Below the pieces are notes generated by a model. The model was not told where the DNA came from. It saw only the letters and a program-made list of their open reading frames with translations, and made no database searches. Position numbers and translations under genes: made by a program. This document shows positions 35,695 through 45,007 of a stretch of 64,000 nucleotides of DNA, in pieces. The first letter of the stretch is position 1; every line of letters starts with the position of its first letter. Source of the stretch: Blasia pusilla (Eukaryota; Marchantiophyta; Marchantiopsida; Blasiales); assembly GCA_050084515.1 (NCBI GenBank), contig CM114273.1, forward strand, positions 12,400,001 to 12,464,000, given 5' to 3'.

Positions 35695-37035
35695 CTATAC
35701 CATACCATCGTGTCCCTTCAGCAAGAGAACACCGAAGGGCAAAACGTCACCCACTCTCAGGATAGTGCACCCTGCAGTCACATCCAACGTCGTTGGTGCC
35801 GTCTGCTGCAAGTAGACATAATCTCCCTGATGAAACCTCCGGATAGTTGGTCGATAACCACCAACCCGAATAGTCGCATACCTCAACGTATCCCGATGTT
35901 GCGCAATCGCCAAATTCTTGAACGCCATGGGCATCACTCTCCGAAACAACTCAACCCTCTGAGAACATGCTCGCATCCATACATCTAGGTCATCAAGGTC
36001 CATCACCTCACCAACATCTCGACGAATAGCCGCAGGTAAATCTGGCTCTCAGCCATAAAGTAGCAAGTATGGTGAAAAAGACGCTAAGGATGCCTGCCTG
36101 CTGAATATGTATCCCATCACCAACAAGGGAAATTGGAGGTCCCAATCTCGTAGGTGACCTCTTTGCAAGCCATACTTGCGTAAACCCCTCTTCACCGTCT
36201 GCACAACTCTCTCCGCTAATCCATCCGCCTCGGGATGATCTTGCGAAGTCGTGTGGTGGTCGATCAGCGCTTGATCAATCAAGGCCTAGAACTCACTGTG
36301 AAACTCGGTACCCTGGTCTGTCAACACCTTAGCCGATGTGCCATAATGACTCAACACTCTGTCAAGGAAGGCATAAGCTACTCCCTTACTCGCTTTGTCA
36401 GGCAATGCAACCAACTCGATCCACTTCGAGAAGTGCTCGACCAACACCAACACATAACGACTGTGACGCTCCGTCAAAGGCAAAGATCCTGCAAACTCCA
36501 AAATCCATCTATACCCTAAGCCCATGATTGGTAATGGATGCAACTGTGGAGTCAGAGCATTGAACGATGCTCGGACCTGATAACACACCATGCACCTAGC
36601 AACAAACTAATGAACGTCAGTCTGCATGCCTCGCCACCAATACTGAATCTGGAGCAAGCTGTACGTCCGCTTCACCCCAAAGTGACCCAACTCCTCGTGG
36701 GCATGCTGTACTAGTCGTGCTCTCTGCAAAGGATGTGGCACTACGCGTACTCTACCATCCTCCCAAACCCTCAAAACATGTGTTCCCTCCCAACGGAACC
36801 GTCTGGCACGCTGTAGGATCCGATCCCGCTCTCTAGCACCCACGGTGCTTGCAACGCTGCTAGTACGAAGGTACTCCAAGACTACTCCATCATCATGAAT
36901 ATCTCGGCCACCTTTCGTCTCCTCACTGGCCTTGGGATCCAAGGACTCTCCACTAGACCTCGCCATCAAAGTCTCCACACTGTGGCTCTCCATAGCCAAC
37001 ATGCCTAAATAGGCTGCCGCATGCCATCCAGGCAC
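35695..37035 (-). pseudogene. Ty3/gypsy integrase (decayed)
   Basis: Reading leftwards, the pieces are: a zinc-binding N-domain (HEELGHFG ... CMVC, H-x4-H and C-x2-C) at about 36.7-36.58 kb; the catalytic core with RWILEFAGSLP (36.5 kb), VLTDQGTEF (Asp codon at 36318-36316) and HHTTSQDHPEADGLAERV (Glu codon at 36213-36211); then the C-terminal tail (GDYVYLQQTAP, GCTILRVGDVLPFGV). The first catalytic position is Glu where gypsy integrases have Asp (LEFAG instead of LDFAG), so the core would be inactive even without stops. In-frame stops occur after DVH, after HSEF, after LLLYG and after HDGMV. The reading frame is otherwise largely preserved. Confidence 0.85.
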
Positions 37036-37068
37036 TGACTCCTCATCACTCTCTCCATGCCATCGAGC

Positions 37069-37400
37069 TCAAGTCGTATCTCGCTGACTCGGGCATGGGT
37101 TACGACTCAACCCATTTGCATCTTGGTTGAGAGTCCCAAGTCTATGTACCACTTGAAAATCATACTCCTGCAACAACAGAGCCCATCTCGCAAGATTCCA
37201 TGTAAGCTTGTCGGACTCCATCAACCACTTCAGTGGTTGATGATCAGTGATGATGGTAAAGGGGTTTCCGAATAAGAAACACCTGAAATGCGCGACAACC
37301 CACACCGCAGCCAAACACTCACCCTCATACGAGTTGTACTTCGCCTCTACAGCGTTGTTTGAGCGGCTAGCCTAATCCACCACGAACTCTCTACCCTCAT
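37069..37400 (-). pseudogene. Ty3/gypsy RNase H (decayed)
   Basis: A segment with EAKYNSYEGECLAAVWVVAHF, FGNPFTIITDHQPLKWLM and VHRLGTLNQDANGLSRNP is the RNase H domain that follows RT in gypsy polyproteins. One in-frame stop interrupts the start of the domain. Confidence 0.85.
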
Positions 37401-37548
37401 CATCATGATGGGTGAGCACCGCTCCAAACCCCAACATGCTCCAATCTGTGTGCAACTGGAAAGGACGCCCCTTGATCGGTCTCCTCAAGATGGGAGCGGA
37501 CATCAACCTCTCCTTGAGCAACTGAAATGCTCGCTCTTGCTCATCTCC

Positions 37549-38400
37549 CTAGTGCCACTCGTGATCCACCTTGGTCAATAAGGTTAGCAGCTTCGCAATC
37601 GAAGTGAATGCCTCGACGTACCGCCGACATAAGTTCGCCAATCCCATGAATGCGTGAACACGGCTCACATCTATAGGGCGTGGAATGCGTGAGATAGCCT
37701 CTACCTTTGTCTGTTGAACACCAAGGACCCTTGGGTATATCGTATGACCCAAGTACTCAATCTGGTCGTAGAAGAACTTGCACTTGCCTGGATGTAGCTT
37801 CAGCCCATGTAATTGCAATCGTCGAAACACCTCCTCTAGATGTCGCTCATGCTCCTCAACCGTGGTGCTAAAGACTACAATGTCATCAATGTAATACCTA
37901 GCAAAATCCAGACCAGCCAAGATCTTATCCATGACCCTTTGAAACTCATCCGGGGCATTCTTTAACCCAAATGGTAAGAACCGCCACTAGTATAAACAAT
38001 CCTTCCCGTGAGGATCGATGCCCCAAAGTGCCGTCTTCTTCCTGTCTCCTTAGGGGTAGGCATGGCATACCTATCGGACTTCGTCTGCCGATTGATAGGT
38101 TGGTAATCCCCACACATCCGCCTATCCGTCCAATTGCCATGCACATCCTTTCTGGCGGGTATGACAGTGGCAGATGCATACTCCCCATGCGACATCTCCA
38201 CTAGTCTTGTTCCAACCAAGTCTTGGCTCCTACTCTGAATCAGAGCCCTCTCCATATCACTGTACATGTAGGGTCGTCAAAAGATCGGCGTATCACTCAA
38301 CAACTCAATGCGGATCCCCGGTCCCTTCGGCGTACCCAGATCCTCCATGCTAAATACAAAGCAGCTCCTATAACTCGTGAGGAACTTATGTATCCGGCGC
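37549..38400 (-). pseudogene. Ty3/gypsy reverse transcriptase with internal deletion
   Basis: The RT domain begins with a GPGIRIELLSDTPIFRRPY leader (about 38.3 kb), then GEYASATVIPARKD and RRMCGDYQPINRQTKSDRY, then jumps from MPTPKE to the KTALWG/DPHGKDCLY segment. The stretch normally holding the first catalytic Asp (the LDLxxGYHQ region) is missing; the deletion lies near 38.03-38.05 kb. Downstream are FGLKNAPDEFQRVMD, the catalytic YIDD box (37893-37882), and the thumb/connection region (LHGLKLHPGKCKFF, EYLGHTIYPRVLGV). A stop follows KDCLY and there is a frame change. The deletion alone would abolish activity. Confidence 0.85.
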
Positions 38401-38764
38401 CGCTCTCCTCCTCTCAACTTAGGGCCCATATCTGGCTCCCAAGTCTCCATCCTAACTACGGTAGGACTCTCGGACGCGAGTATCGGTGGTTGCTATGGTG
38501 CAACCCTGTCTCCAACAACAACACTCGGCCGCTCTCCTACAACCAACTGCAAACTCTGATCTCCTCAACATGCACTACCTGGAACCACGCTCGATGCTGT
38601 GGTTATCATCTCCTAGCGTACCTGCAAAACATCCCAAGAAGTCCAAGGGTGTCTCTCCCAATCTCCCTTGGTGTGTAGATCTCCTCGGGTCTCGCCCCTA
38701 CCCATTGCCTCCACCGTCTCGGTAGGCATGGGGCTCACCAACGCAACCGTTGAGATGTGTCAGG

Positions 38765-39135
38765 ATCTCATACGACGCTGCTCAACCACTCCCAAGCTGA
38801 GGATCCATGTCAAGAAGTTCAGGTCCATCACTTGACCCTAGACATGGCGTCGTGATGCCTCTGACACTGACAGTACTGCCGTCACTCCTGTGGGAAATCC
38901 CATCGCTCGCTCTCTCTCGTCGGCATAGGGCTCCACCAACCGCTGAACCCGCTCATCCCAAACCAAGCCAGGACCAGCCTCCTTGTATGCATAGGAAGCA
39001 GGAAAACTCAAAAACATGGGCAAGGCTGCCCGCGACCTGCCTACCCTGTTGACCACAATCAACGGTGGTCGATCATTTAGGGATACCTCCCATCATCCCA
39101 TGGGCACCATGAAACCATTACAACCGTGAGGGTCG
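38765..39135 (-). pseudogene. Methyltransferase C-terminal part (motifs IX-X) of the gypsy polyprotein
   Basis: Upstream of RT, one frame (with single stops) encodes VSLNDRPPLIVVNRVGRSR, LPMFLSFPASYAYKEAGPG, then ERERAMGFPTGVT (about 38.9 kb) and GQVMDLNFLTWI (about 38.82 kb). The ER-x-x-GFP-x-x-x-T ... LG-x-x spacing is that of motifs IX and X of DNMT3-type cytosine-5 methyltransferases. A stop replaces the residue before GQVMD. Motifs I-VIII are absent on this strand but occur on the plus strand at 41.69-42.24 kb. The family call rests on motif pattern and spacing; no search was run. Confidence 0.6.
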
Positions 39136-40154
39136 CTCAGATTTTTATGCCAAAAAAACGTAGACGCAAGCACATAAATTAATTCCATGATCCCCAAAAA
39201 ATTGTATTGGAGTCTAATATTTTTGTATTTTGGACTAATCTCACCAATATCCACTTATGGATATCCTTTGTTTTGTTCTTATTACTATTGCATGGACACA
39301 ATGTGCCATAGTGCCCCAAGTCTAAGGGCCGAATATCATGAAATTTTAGCGTCCTCGTGATCATAGGAGGTTGCGAGAATTTCCCCATTAAAGAAAATAC
39401 ATACTATTTTGGAATGTTCCACTAGTTTCCATAAGATCAAGCCCAAAGTTACATCTTTAAGGGTTGCATCCCATGGGCGCAGCGTCCTCACGACCTATGG
39501 GCATCACAAAATTTCTTGCGCCCAAAAATTTTGGATGTAGGAAATTTCCAATGTCCCAAGGACACTATTTGTTGGAAAATCATAATTTTCAACGGGAAGT
39601 GTTTTCCAAAGATTAAATGAAAAACTGATTTATGTTTTCAAGAAGAAAAAAGAATGGCCCACACGGCTGTCCATGGGATACAACCCTAAGATGAATCCCA
39701 TGAGTATAGTGTCGTTGAATTTATTGTGCCCAAAACTATTGGACACATGTTATATCCAAAATCATGCGGCCCAACCTTTCAAGTGGAAAATAGGATTATA
39801 CAATCATTTTTACTATATTATCTAATTGTAAAATGAATTATTTTGTCATCCATCTGGAAAAATCCGACCTTAAGTGGAATACAATACCATGGTGCCCATG
39901 GAAGGCAGACTTGAGTCTATGCTAGCCCTAAATGGAGCATAACATTATCCATAGTACCATATCGTCGTGAGGGATATACGTCATAGGTACCAAAAGAATG
40001 TATTTAATTTCAAATTTTTTAACATGATTTTTTTATGTTGAAGCAAGTTGGGTACTTGGAATACTACTTGGGATATTTAGCAAGGACAAAACCGTGAATA
40101 TTCCTACTATAATGGATGGAGATCAGAAAGGATTGGGTGATCACATAAAGGAGG
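39136..40154. other. AT-rich spacer between the two gypsy halves
   Basis: No coding signal is seen. It contains an inverted repeat of about 24 bp (39452-39475 against 39671-39693, CCATGGGAT and AACCCT blocks) and several CCATGGG-type motifs. If the inversion model is right, this segment was carried along inside the inverted block. Confidence 0.45.
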
Positions 40155-40230
40155 AAGAATTGATGCTAATCCACTAGCATCAATTCTTTTCTAAAGGAGA
40201 AAGAATTGATGCTGATCCATCAGCATCAAT
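40155..40230. repeat. Two tandem hairpins at the gypsy fragment border
   Basis: Hairpin 1 has 14-bp perfect arms (40155-40168 and 40175-40188, AAGAATTGATGCTA against TAGCATCAATTCTT). Hairpin 2 has 12-bp perfect arms with a 2-nt centre (40205-40216 and 40219-40230, ATTGATGCTGAT against ATCAGCATCAAT). Both start with AAGAATTGATGCT, 46 bp apart. They end 6-10 bp before retroelement coding begins. Confidence 0.85.
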
Positions 40231-40235
40231 GTCGG

Positions 40236-40390
40236 GCGTGAGGCTAGGCTGGTTGCTCAGATATATCAACTACATGAGCAGATTGCCACTATGGCATTGA
40301 GATTACCCGATGTCGGATCCGTGGCATCGACATCATATGGAGCAGCCAGAGATATGGATGATCCTGGTTGGATGTGCGGGGTTGCCTAGA
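40236..40390 (+). pseudogene. gag C-terminus (decayed)
   Basis: EQIATMALRLPD (40271-40305) is nearly the same at nucleotide level as the end of the gag fragment at 22.11-22.16 kb. An adjacent frame holds a remnant of the CCHC knuckle (ITRCRIRGID, second Cys lost). It marks the 5' edge of the plus-strand half. Confidence 0.6.
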
Positions 40391-41398
40391 TGGAGGCGGC
40401 CGCAATTGTGACCCGTGGAGCAGCCGTAGAGTTGGATCTACAACAAGGGGAAGCCAGGAAACAGACTAGGCTTCCTCAGTCTTTCACGTTGTCCGAGGCA
40501 ATGAGGACCATATCGATGGGTCATAATCAAAGTTCCTTGAGAGTTGGTGATGTTGTTGGTGTGCAGGCACGGAGGGCGATGGGAGAAGCGAGTGGGATGA
40601 CTCCTATTGTTGATGCTCAGGAGGGGCATGTGTCGAACACGTTGTTGGGGGTGGCCACCATTGTGTACCGCGCTCTTTTATTTTCTACTTCCGATGTTAT
40701 GACGTTGGGGGTACGCCTGCCGAGGCTTTTCGGCTGGCGGCTACGCTATGTGAGCGTGGAGTTGGAGTTCTTGCATCATGTTCATAGGTGATTGCAGAGG
40801 AGGTGATGGACCTGCCCTTGGAGCGGATGCTCGGGCCGTCCACGTCAGAGTCATGGCAGGCTATGGCTGCTAGGATGGCGGAGATGCCCGATAGACCCGC
40901 GATAGAGCGTGCCATGGCTTCTCCTGGTGTTGTGTTGTTGGATAACCGAGGAGAGGTCTTCCAGTGCTGAGTCCCAAAGGTAGAGCTTTTAGTCCGGAGC
41001 GCATCTTGTTGGATTCAGGAGCGCAACCCTTGATGTTGGGGAAAGCGTCATTCAGAGGATTGGGCTTGACGAGAGCCGATGTGGAGCGTTGTCCATTATG
41101 GATACAGACATCCTTGGGTGGAGCGAGCACCACACAGTATATCACCCGACATGAGGTCGTGGTGAGGATTCGCCCGGGACATCTTACAGATGAGTCCGTG
41201 GTGCGAGCCAAAGCGATAGTGACTGATGGAGAGTCCTACAACGTCTTGGTTGGTGGAGCAGTGTTATACCCGATGGGGTTTGCCCTGGATGACTGGGAGA
41301 AGTTAGCATCCTATAGACCAGGATGGAAGTCAGGTGATGGGCGCCTTAGCTCATTACCCGTTCGATTCACAGGTGCAGTGATCGAGCAAGGGCCATGA
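40390..41398 (+). pseudogene. gypsy linker and aspartic protease (decayed)
   Basis: Three overlapping open stretches (40390-40791, 40788-40970, 40964-41398) cover a variable linker followed by a retroviral-type aspartic protease. The active-site sequence LLDSGAQPLMLG is at about 41006-41040, followed by a flap-like stretch (TRHEVVVRIRPG) and a hydrophobic ILVGGAVLYPMG-type segment (here YNVLVGGAVLYPMG) in the second half. In Ty3/gypsy elements the protease cuts the polyprotein. The domain is open across about 145 codons, so it decayed late or lightly. Frame changes separate it from the linker. Confidence 0.7.
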
Positions 41399-41689
41399 GA
41401 GATGGCGACCTTAGCATCATTTAGCAGTGCCATCACTTGGCCTAGTGATTTGATTGAGGGACATGTCCATGCAGAGGATATTCCCGTTCCTGACATTTCT
41501 ATGGAGAGGAGTGTTATGGTAGTCGCATCATTCCGTGGAGGAGATGTGCTGTTGTGGGGGTGACGAGTGGTAGATGAGCACGTGCAGACCGCGTGGAGCG
41601 AGGGATTTGCATCGGAGCGTGACGGGTCTGAGGAACCTGAGGTAGCAAGGAGTGCAACGATGACACCCTTGGATACTACATTGATTGTG

Positions 41690-42240
41690 TGGTGTACCCC
41701 GGAGGAGGGTATTTGAGTGTTAGATCTCTTAGGAGGGATTAGCACCGGGTTAGCTGTTGGTTTGCACACATAAGTGCGAGTACAGTAGTACATGTATATG
41801 GAGAGTGATGACATGTGGTGCAGTTACGCCTACGTTTTCCCGACTTATGTTCTGCGTCCACGGTATAGGGGTACCAGAGTTCCCTACCAAGGGATATTTC
41901 GTTGTTGGGGGCGCAAGACTTAGAGCGGGTAGGGACTCGATTGTCAGGGCTAATCGAGTGCTGGATGCGGCAACAGGTTGGCTGACACTCGGTCCATGTT
42001 GTTTTGGGAGATTTTGAGGGTCTTACGACAGTTGCAGGAGCACTAGTCTTGTTCTCCGACCTACATTCTAGAGAATGTGCCGATCTTAGGAGACTCCAGG
42101 TCACGGGGGGTGACGAGTACTCATCGGGTGCGTGCCTTGATTAGCCCAGCACTGTTCTTCGATGCGGCGAGTGTAGGTTCCTAAGCCCATTGCCCGCGTC
42201 TATGGTGGACCAACTTGGTGCCCCATGCGGTGTTACGGAG
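41690..42240 (+). pseudogene. DNMT3-like cytosine methyltransferase, motifs I-VIII (decayed, in gypsy element)
   Basis: A single frame (first codon position equal to 41702), interrupted by nonsense codons but without frameshift, carries in order: VLDLLGGISTGLA (motif I, SAM binding, about 41717-41755), LDCQG (motif IV, catalytic Cys codon 41942-41944, with Asp where Pro is usual), LADTRSMLFWEILRVL, YILENVPILGDS (motif VI, ENV at 42071-42079), then AHCPRLWWTNL (motif VIII, about 42184-42216). Spacings of about 73, 43 and 44 codons agree with DNMT3-type enzymes. Motifs IX and X are not found here but lie on the opposite strand at 38.77-39.13 kb. It is dead because of several TGA/TAA/TAG codons. 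Confidence 0.7.
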
Positions 42241-42245
42241 GGCGT

Positions 42246-43017
42246 ATGCAAATAGTGCAAATCGATTGTCCTTCAAATGTCAAAATTTTCTACATTGCCC
42301 CATTTTGTACAAAAAGTTATCTTTATGATATGATCTTTCAAAACATCTATAATATTATGGGAGGACTACCTCCCCAACGGCCACTTCTCTTTGGTTTATC
42401 TGGTTTAAACATGCCCTCCTAACTTGACACGTGTTACTACCAAATTTGAAAATACTGGTCTATTTTTGTATTTTTGGCCTATTTTATACCATGCAATGCA
42501 CGGGTACCTCACTACTTTTTATGGAAATAGGACATGTTCAGTGATGTGATGCGCATCTCCTTCCCTTGAATCCCTTCCCTCATACATCATCATGCTTCAC
42601 TTAGAGGGAATTCCTTTCTGAAATTGCTTGTGCTCGTGTTGCCATCGATCTTGCTCATTGATGCCTTGATAAGAGAGTGAATAAATGGAAGTTTCATCAC
42701 TTTGCAAAATTCAGTACCCTTGGATATGAAATCATCTTGCCAAAATTTTATAGATTGGAGTATGGAGGTTGGTTGACTACTTGATAGGAAATTGTCCGAG
42801 ATGCCCTAATGATGAGCACGATGGCCTTCCTACTTGCTTACCCAATTCCAGAAAATGGTGTCATCACAAGTTCCTTGTGTACTTCAATGACTAATTTGGC
42901 AATAGAACTATTGTTTAAACAAGAAATATTGGTGATTTGTGACAAAAATCTGCCCATGTGTCTAAGATAGATGTTGTAGATGTTTCAAAATCTTGTGATA
43001 TAATTATAAGCATAAGT

Positions 43018-43057
<40 letters not shown>

Positions 43058-45007
43058 AAACATTTCGAGAGTCAAGACTCTTGTAAAAAATGTAGTGGTC
43101 CATCCTTTGCTTTTGCATTCTTCCGTGACAATAATTTGTCCTCGTGCTCTATGAATGAAATACTTGGATTTGAATTATGAATCGAAAGGTACAAACCACA
43201 TCAATCCAAATTATTTCATGTCCGAAAGATTGCCAAGAAAATGTGAATAATTCTAGAACCTATTGTAAAAATTATGAGGTAAATTTATTTATTTAATTTT
43301 TTTGAGAGAATTTTAATAAAAGAAATCATTAAATTTCCTATTGATAGAAATTTTAATAGATGAATTATAGTGTTATAAATTTAACTACTTAAATTATCTA
43401 GGTAGTAAGCCTAACTTTCACATGACTTTTTCAATGACAATATTTTAAGCATGAAAATTTTCATTCTTTAAATTTTAGTAAAATATTATGTTTGGAAAAG
43501 TGTTTGAAAATTATAACAATAATAGTGGGCTTGACATGGAAAGGTATGTGGTGGCATTGGTATACTAGTGGTAGTTCTAGAGATAAAGGCACTTACTTTA
43601 ACCGCAATATCATCACATTTTTGTATTGCCTTGACTATTTTGAAAGGATTTAATATTCAAATTTATCATGTATGAAGATACCACCCTTAATACAAAAATT
43701 GATAGTTAATGCTAAATATGAAATACAATGAATGACTTATCATTCTTTTTGTAAAATTCTTCTCGTGCTCAAGTATAAAAAAAAGACATGAATATTATTT
43801 CCTATAATGTGGTTTTTATTCATGCCAACTTTTGAAACATATTTTTCTTGATAATGCACTAGCTCACTTCATTTTATGATTACAAACAATCCTTATGCTT
43901 ACAGAAATTTTTTTCAATGCTTTGATGAGACATGTCTAGTATTAAAAATGTTGGAAAAAATAAGATTATGCCATCAATTACTAGTATAATATTAAAATGA
44001 GAATATATACAAATTCCTATGTTACAACACAATAACCTAATCCTTATGGAGAACTGCCTCCTCTTTTTAGATTGAGATATTTGTCAACGATTCCTTGGGG
44101 TGACAAATAAAAAAAAATCCAAAAGTATCTCTTCTTAATACAAAAGATGATATGCTTTAATTGTATTATTTTTTTGGGGTTTTGGAGTAACACCCTTTTA
44201 AAAAAAAATATGGGTGGAAAAAATTCCTACTTGTTGAAATGTGTTATCCTCCATACCCCATTTTGAAATAAGAAGATATTGCCTCTTTATTGTGACCCCA
44301 GGGGACAAGCGAGACTAAGGATAATCATGCCCTTCGGAGCCATCGATTCTACATGCATGAAATTGTGACTTGATAATATCTTCCAAAGAGAGACACTATT
44401 CCATGTGTGATTCCATAAATCTGGCTACTTACTCTACATAAGAAGAAAATCGACATGTTCACCATTGATGTTACCTTGCGAAAAAGACTGCACACATGCA
44501 TGATCACGAAAGCTGATATTTGGACAACGTACCTTCCACATCAATGGAGCAGCTTGATCTAACTTTACTCTTTTGGCTCTGTGTGTGCGAATGTGTCTTC
44601 GCCATGCTGGTGACAAATCGGGGGCAACGTACACATGAGAGCAGACTCCTGCCTGACTAATCAGCAGTGGGTTCATTTTGGTCTTCTCTACATTATGAAA
44701 TCATGACATCTGGTGAGGCACTTCTGCATTCTTTCAGGTGACTCGACTTCGGATCATGTCACCGGAGGAGCTGCTGCTGCTGCTGCATTCATTCAGGTCA
44801 TCATCCACGTTGTTTACTCGTCTTGTCTAAGGAAGTGTCGCAGCTCACCCTCTACACTGCGAAGACATTTCCTCAAGGGCAGTGGAAGGGGGAATATTCT
44901 CCCACGGTATTTTTAGCCATACGCATTCAGTAGAGCTTCTAGAGGAATTTTTAATCAAAATTTACTTGATGAGTAACAGGGTGGTGATTTTCTGTCCTGC
45001 GATGTAC
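42246..45007. other. AT-rich intergenic stretch
   Basis: No gene could be supported between the gypsy complex and the polymerase eta stop codon. A (CT)n microsatellite lies at 43022-43053. From about 44.4 kb composition becomes less AT-rich; the last few hundred bases probably include the 3' UTR and polyadenylation region of the polymerase eta gene. Confidence 0.45.
43022..43053 (+). repeat. (CT)n microsatellite
   Basis: About 32 bp of alternating CT. The Arg-Glu repeat frame on the other strand is a by-product. Confidence 0.95.

Larger units (their letters stand above)
35455..39135 (-). mobile_element. Ty3/gypsy element, 3' half (MTase C-terminus-RT-RNase H-integrase-PHD)
   Basis: All pieces between 39.13 and 35.46 kb lie on the minus strand in the canonical Ty3/gypsy pol order (RT, RNase H, integrase), preceded by methyltransferase-like motifs and followed by a PHD finger. 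LTRs could not be defined: I found no long direct repeats flanking the unit. The region between the PHD stop and 34.5 kb contains a duplicated segment of about 110 bp that may belong to its 3' end. Confidence 0.85.
40236..42245 (+). mobile_element. Ty3/gypsy element, 5' half (gag end-protease-MTase N-terminus)
   Basis: The retroelement pieces on the plus strand run gag end, protease, methyltransferase motifs I-VIII and then stop at about 42.24 kb, where AT-rich DNA begins. The order complements the minus-strand half at 35.46-39.13 kb: together they would make one element, now with its 5' part inverted. Ends and LTRs are not identified. Confidence 0.75.

Noticed and set aside
38765-42240. Host DNA methyltransferase gene
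   Set aside because: The methyltransferase motifs lie between gypsy protease and RT in the expected polyprotein order, have no introns and are full of stops, so a retroelement origin is more likely than a host gene.
34480-42250. LTRs of the gypsy complex
   Set aside because: No long direct repeats flank either half, and no primer-binding site or polypurine tract could be fixed, so LTR borders are not called.
42915-43118. Frame with an Arg-Glu repeat
   Set aside because: It is only the translation of the (CT)n microsatellite.
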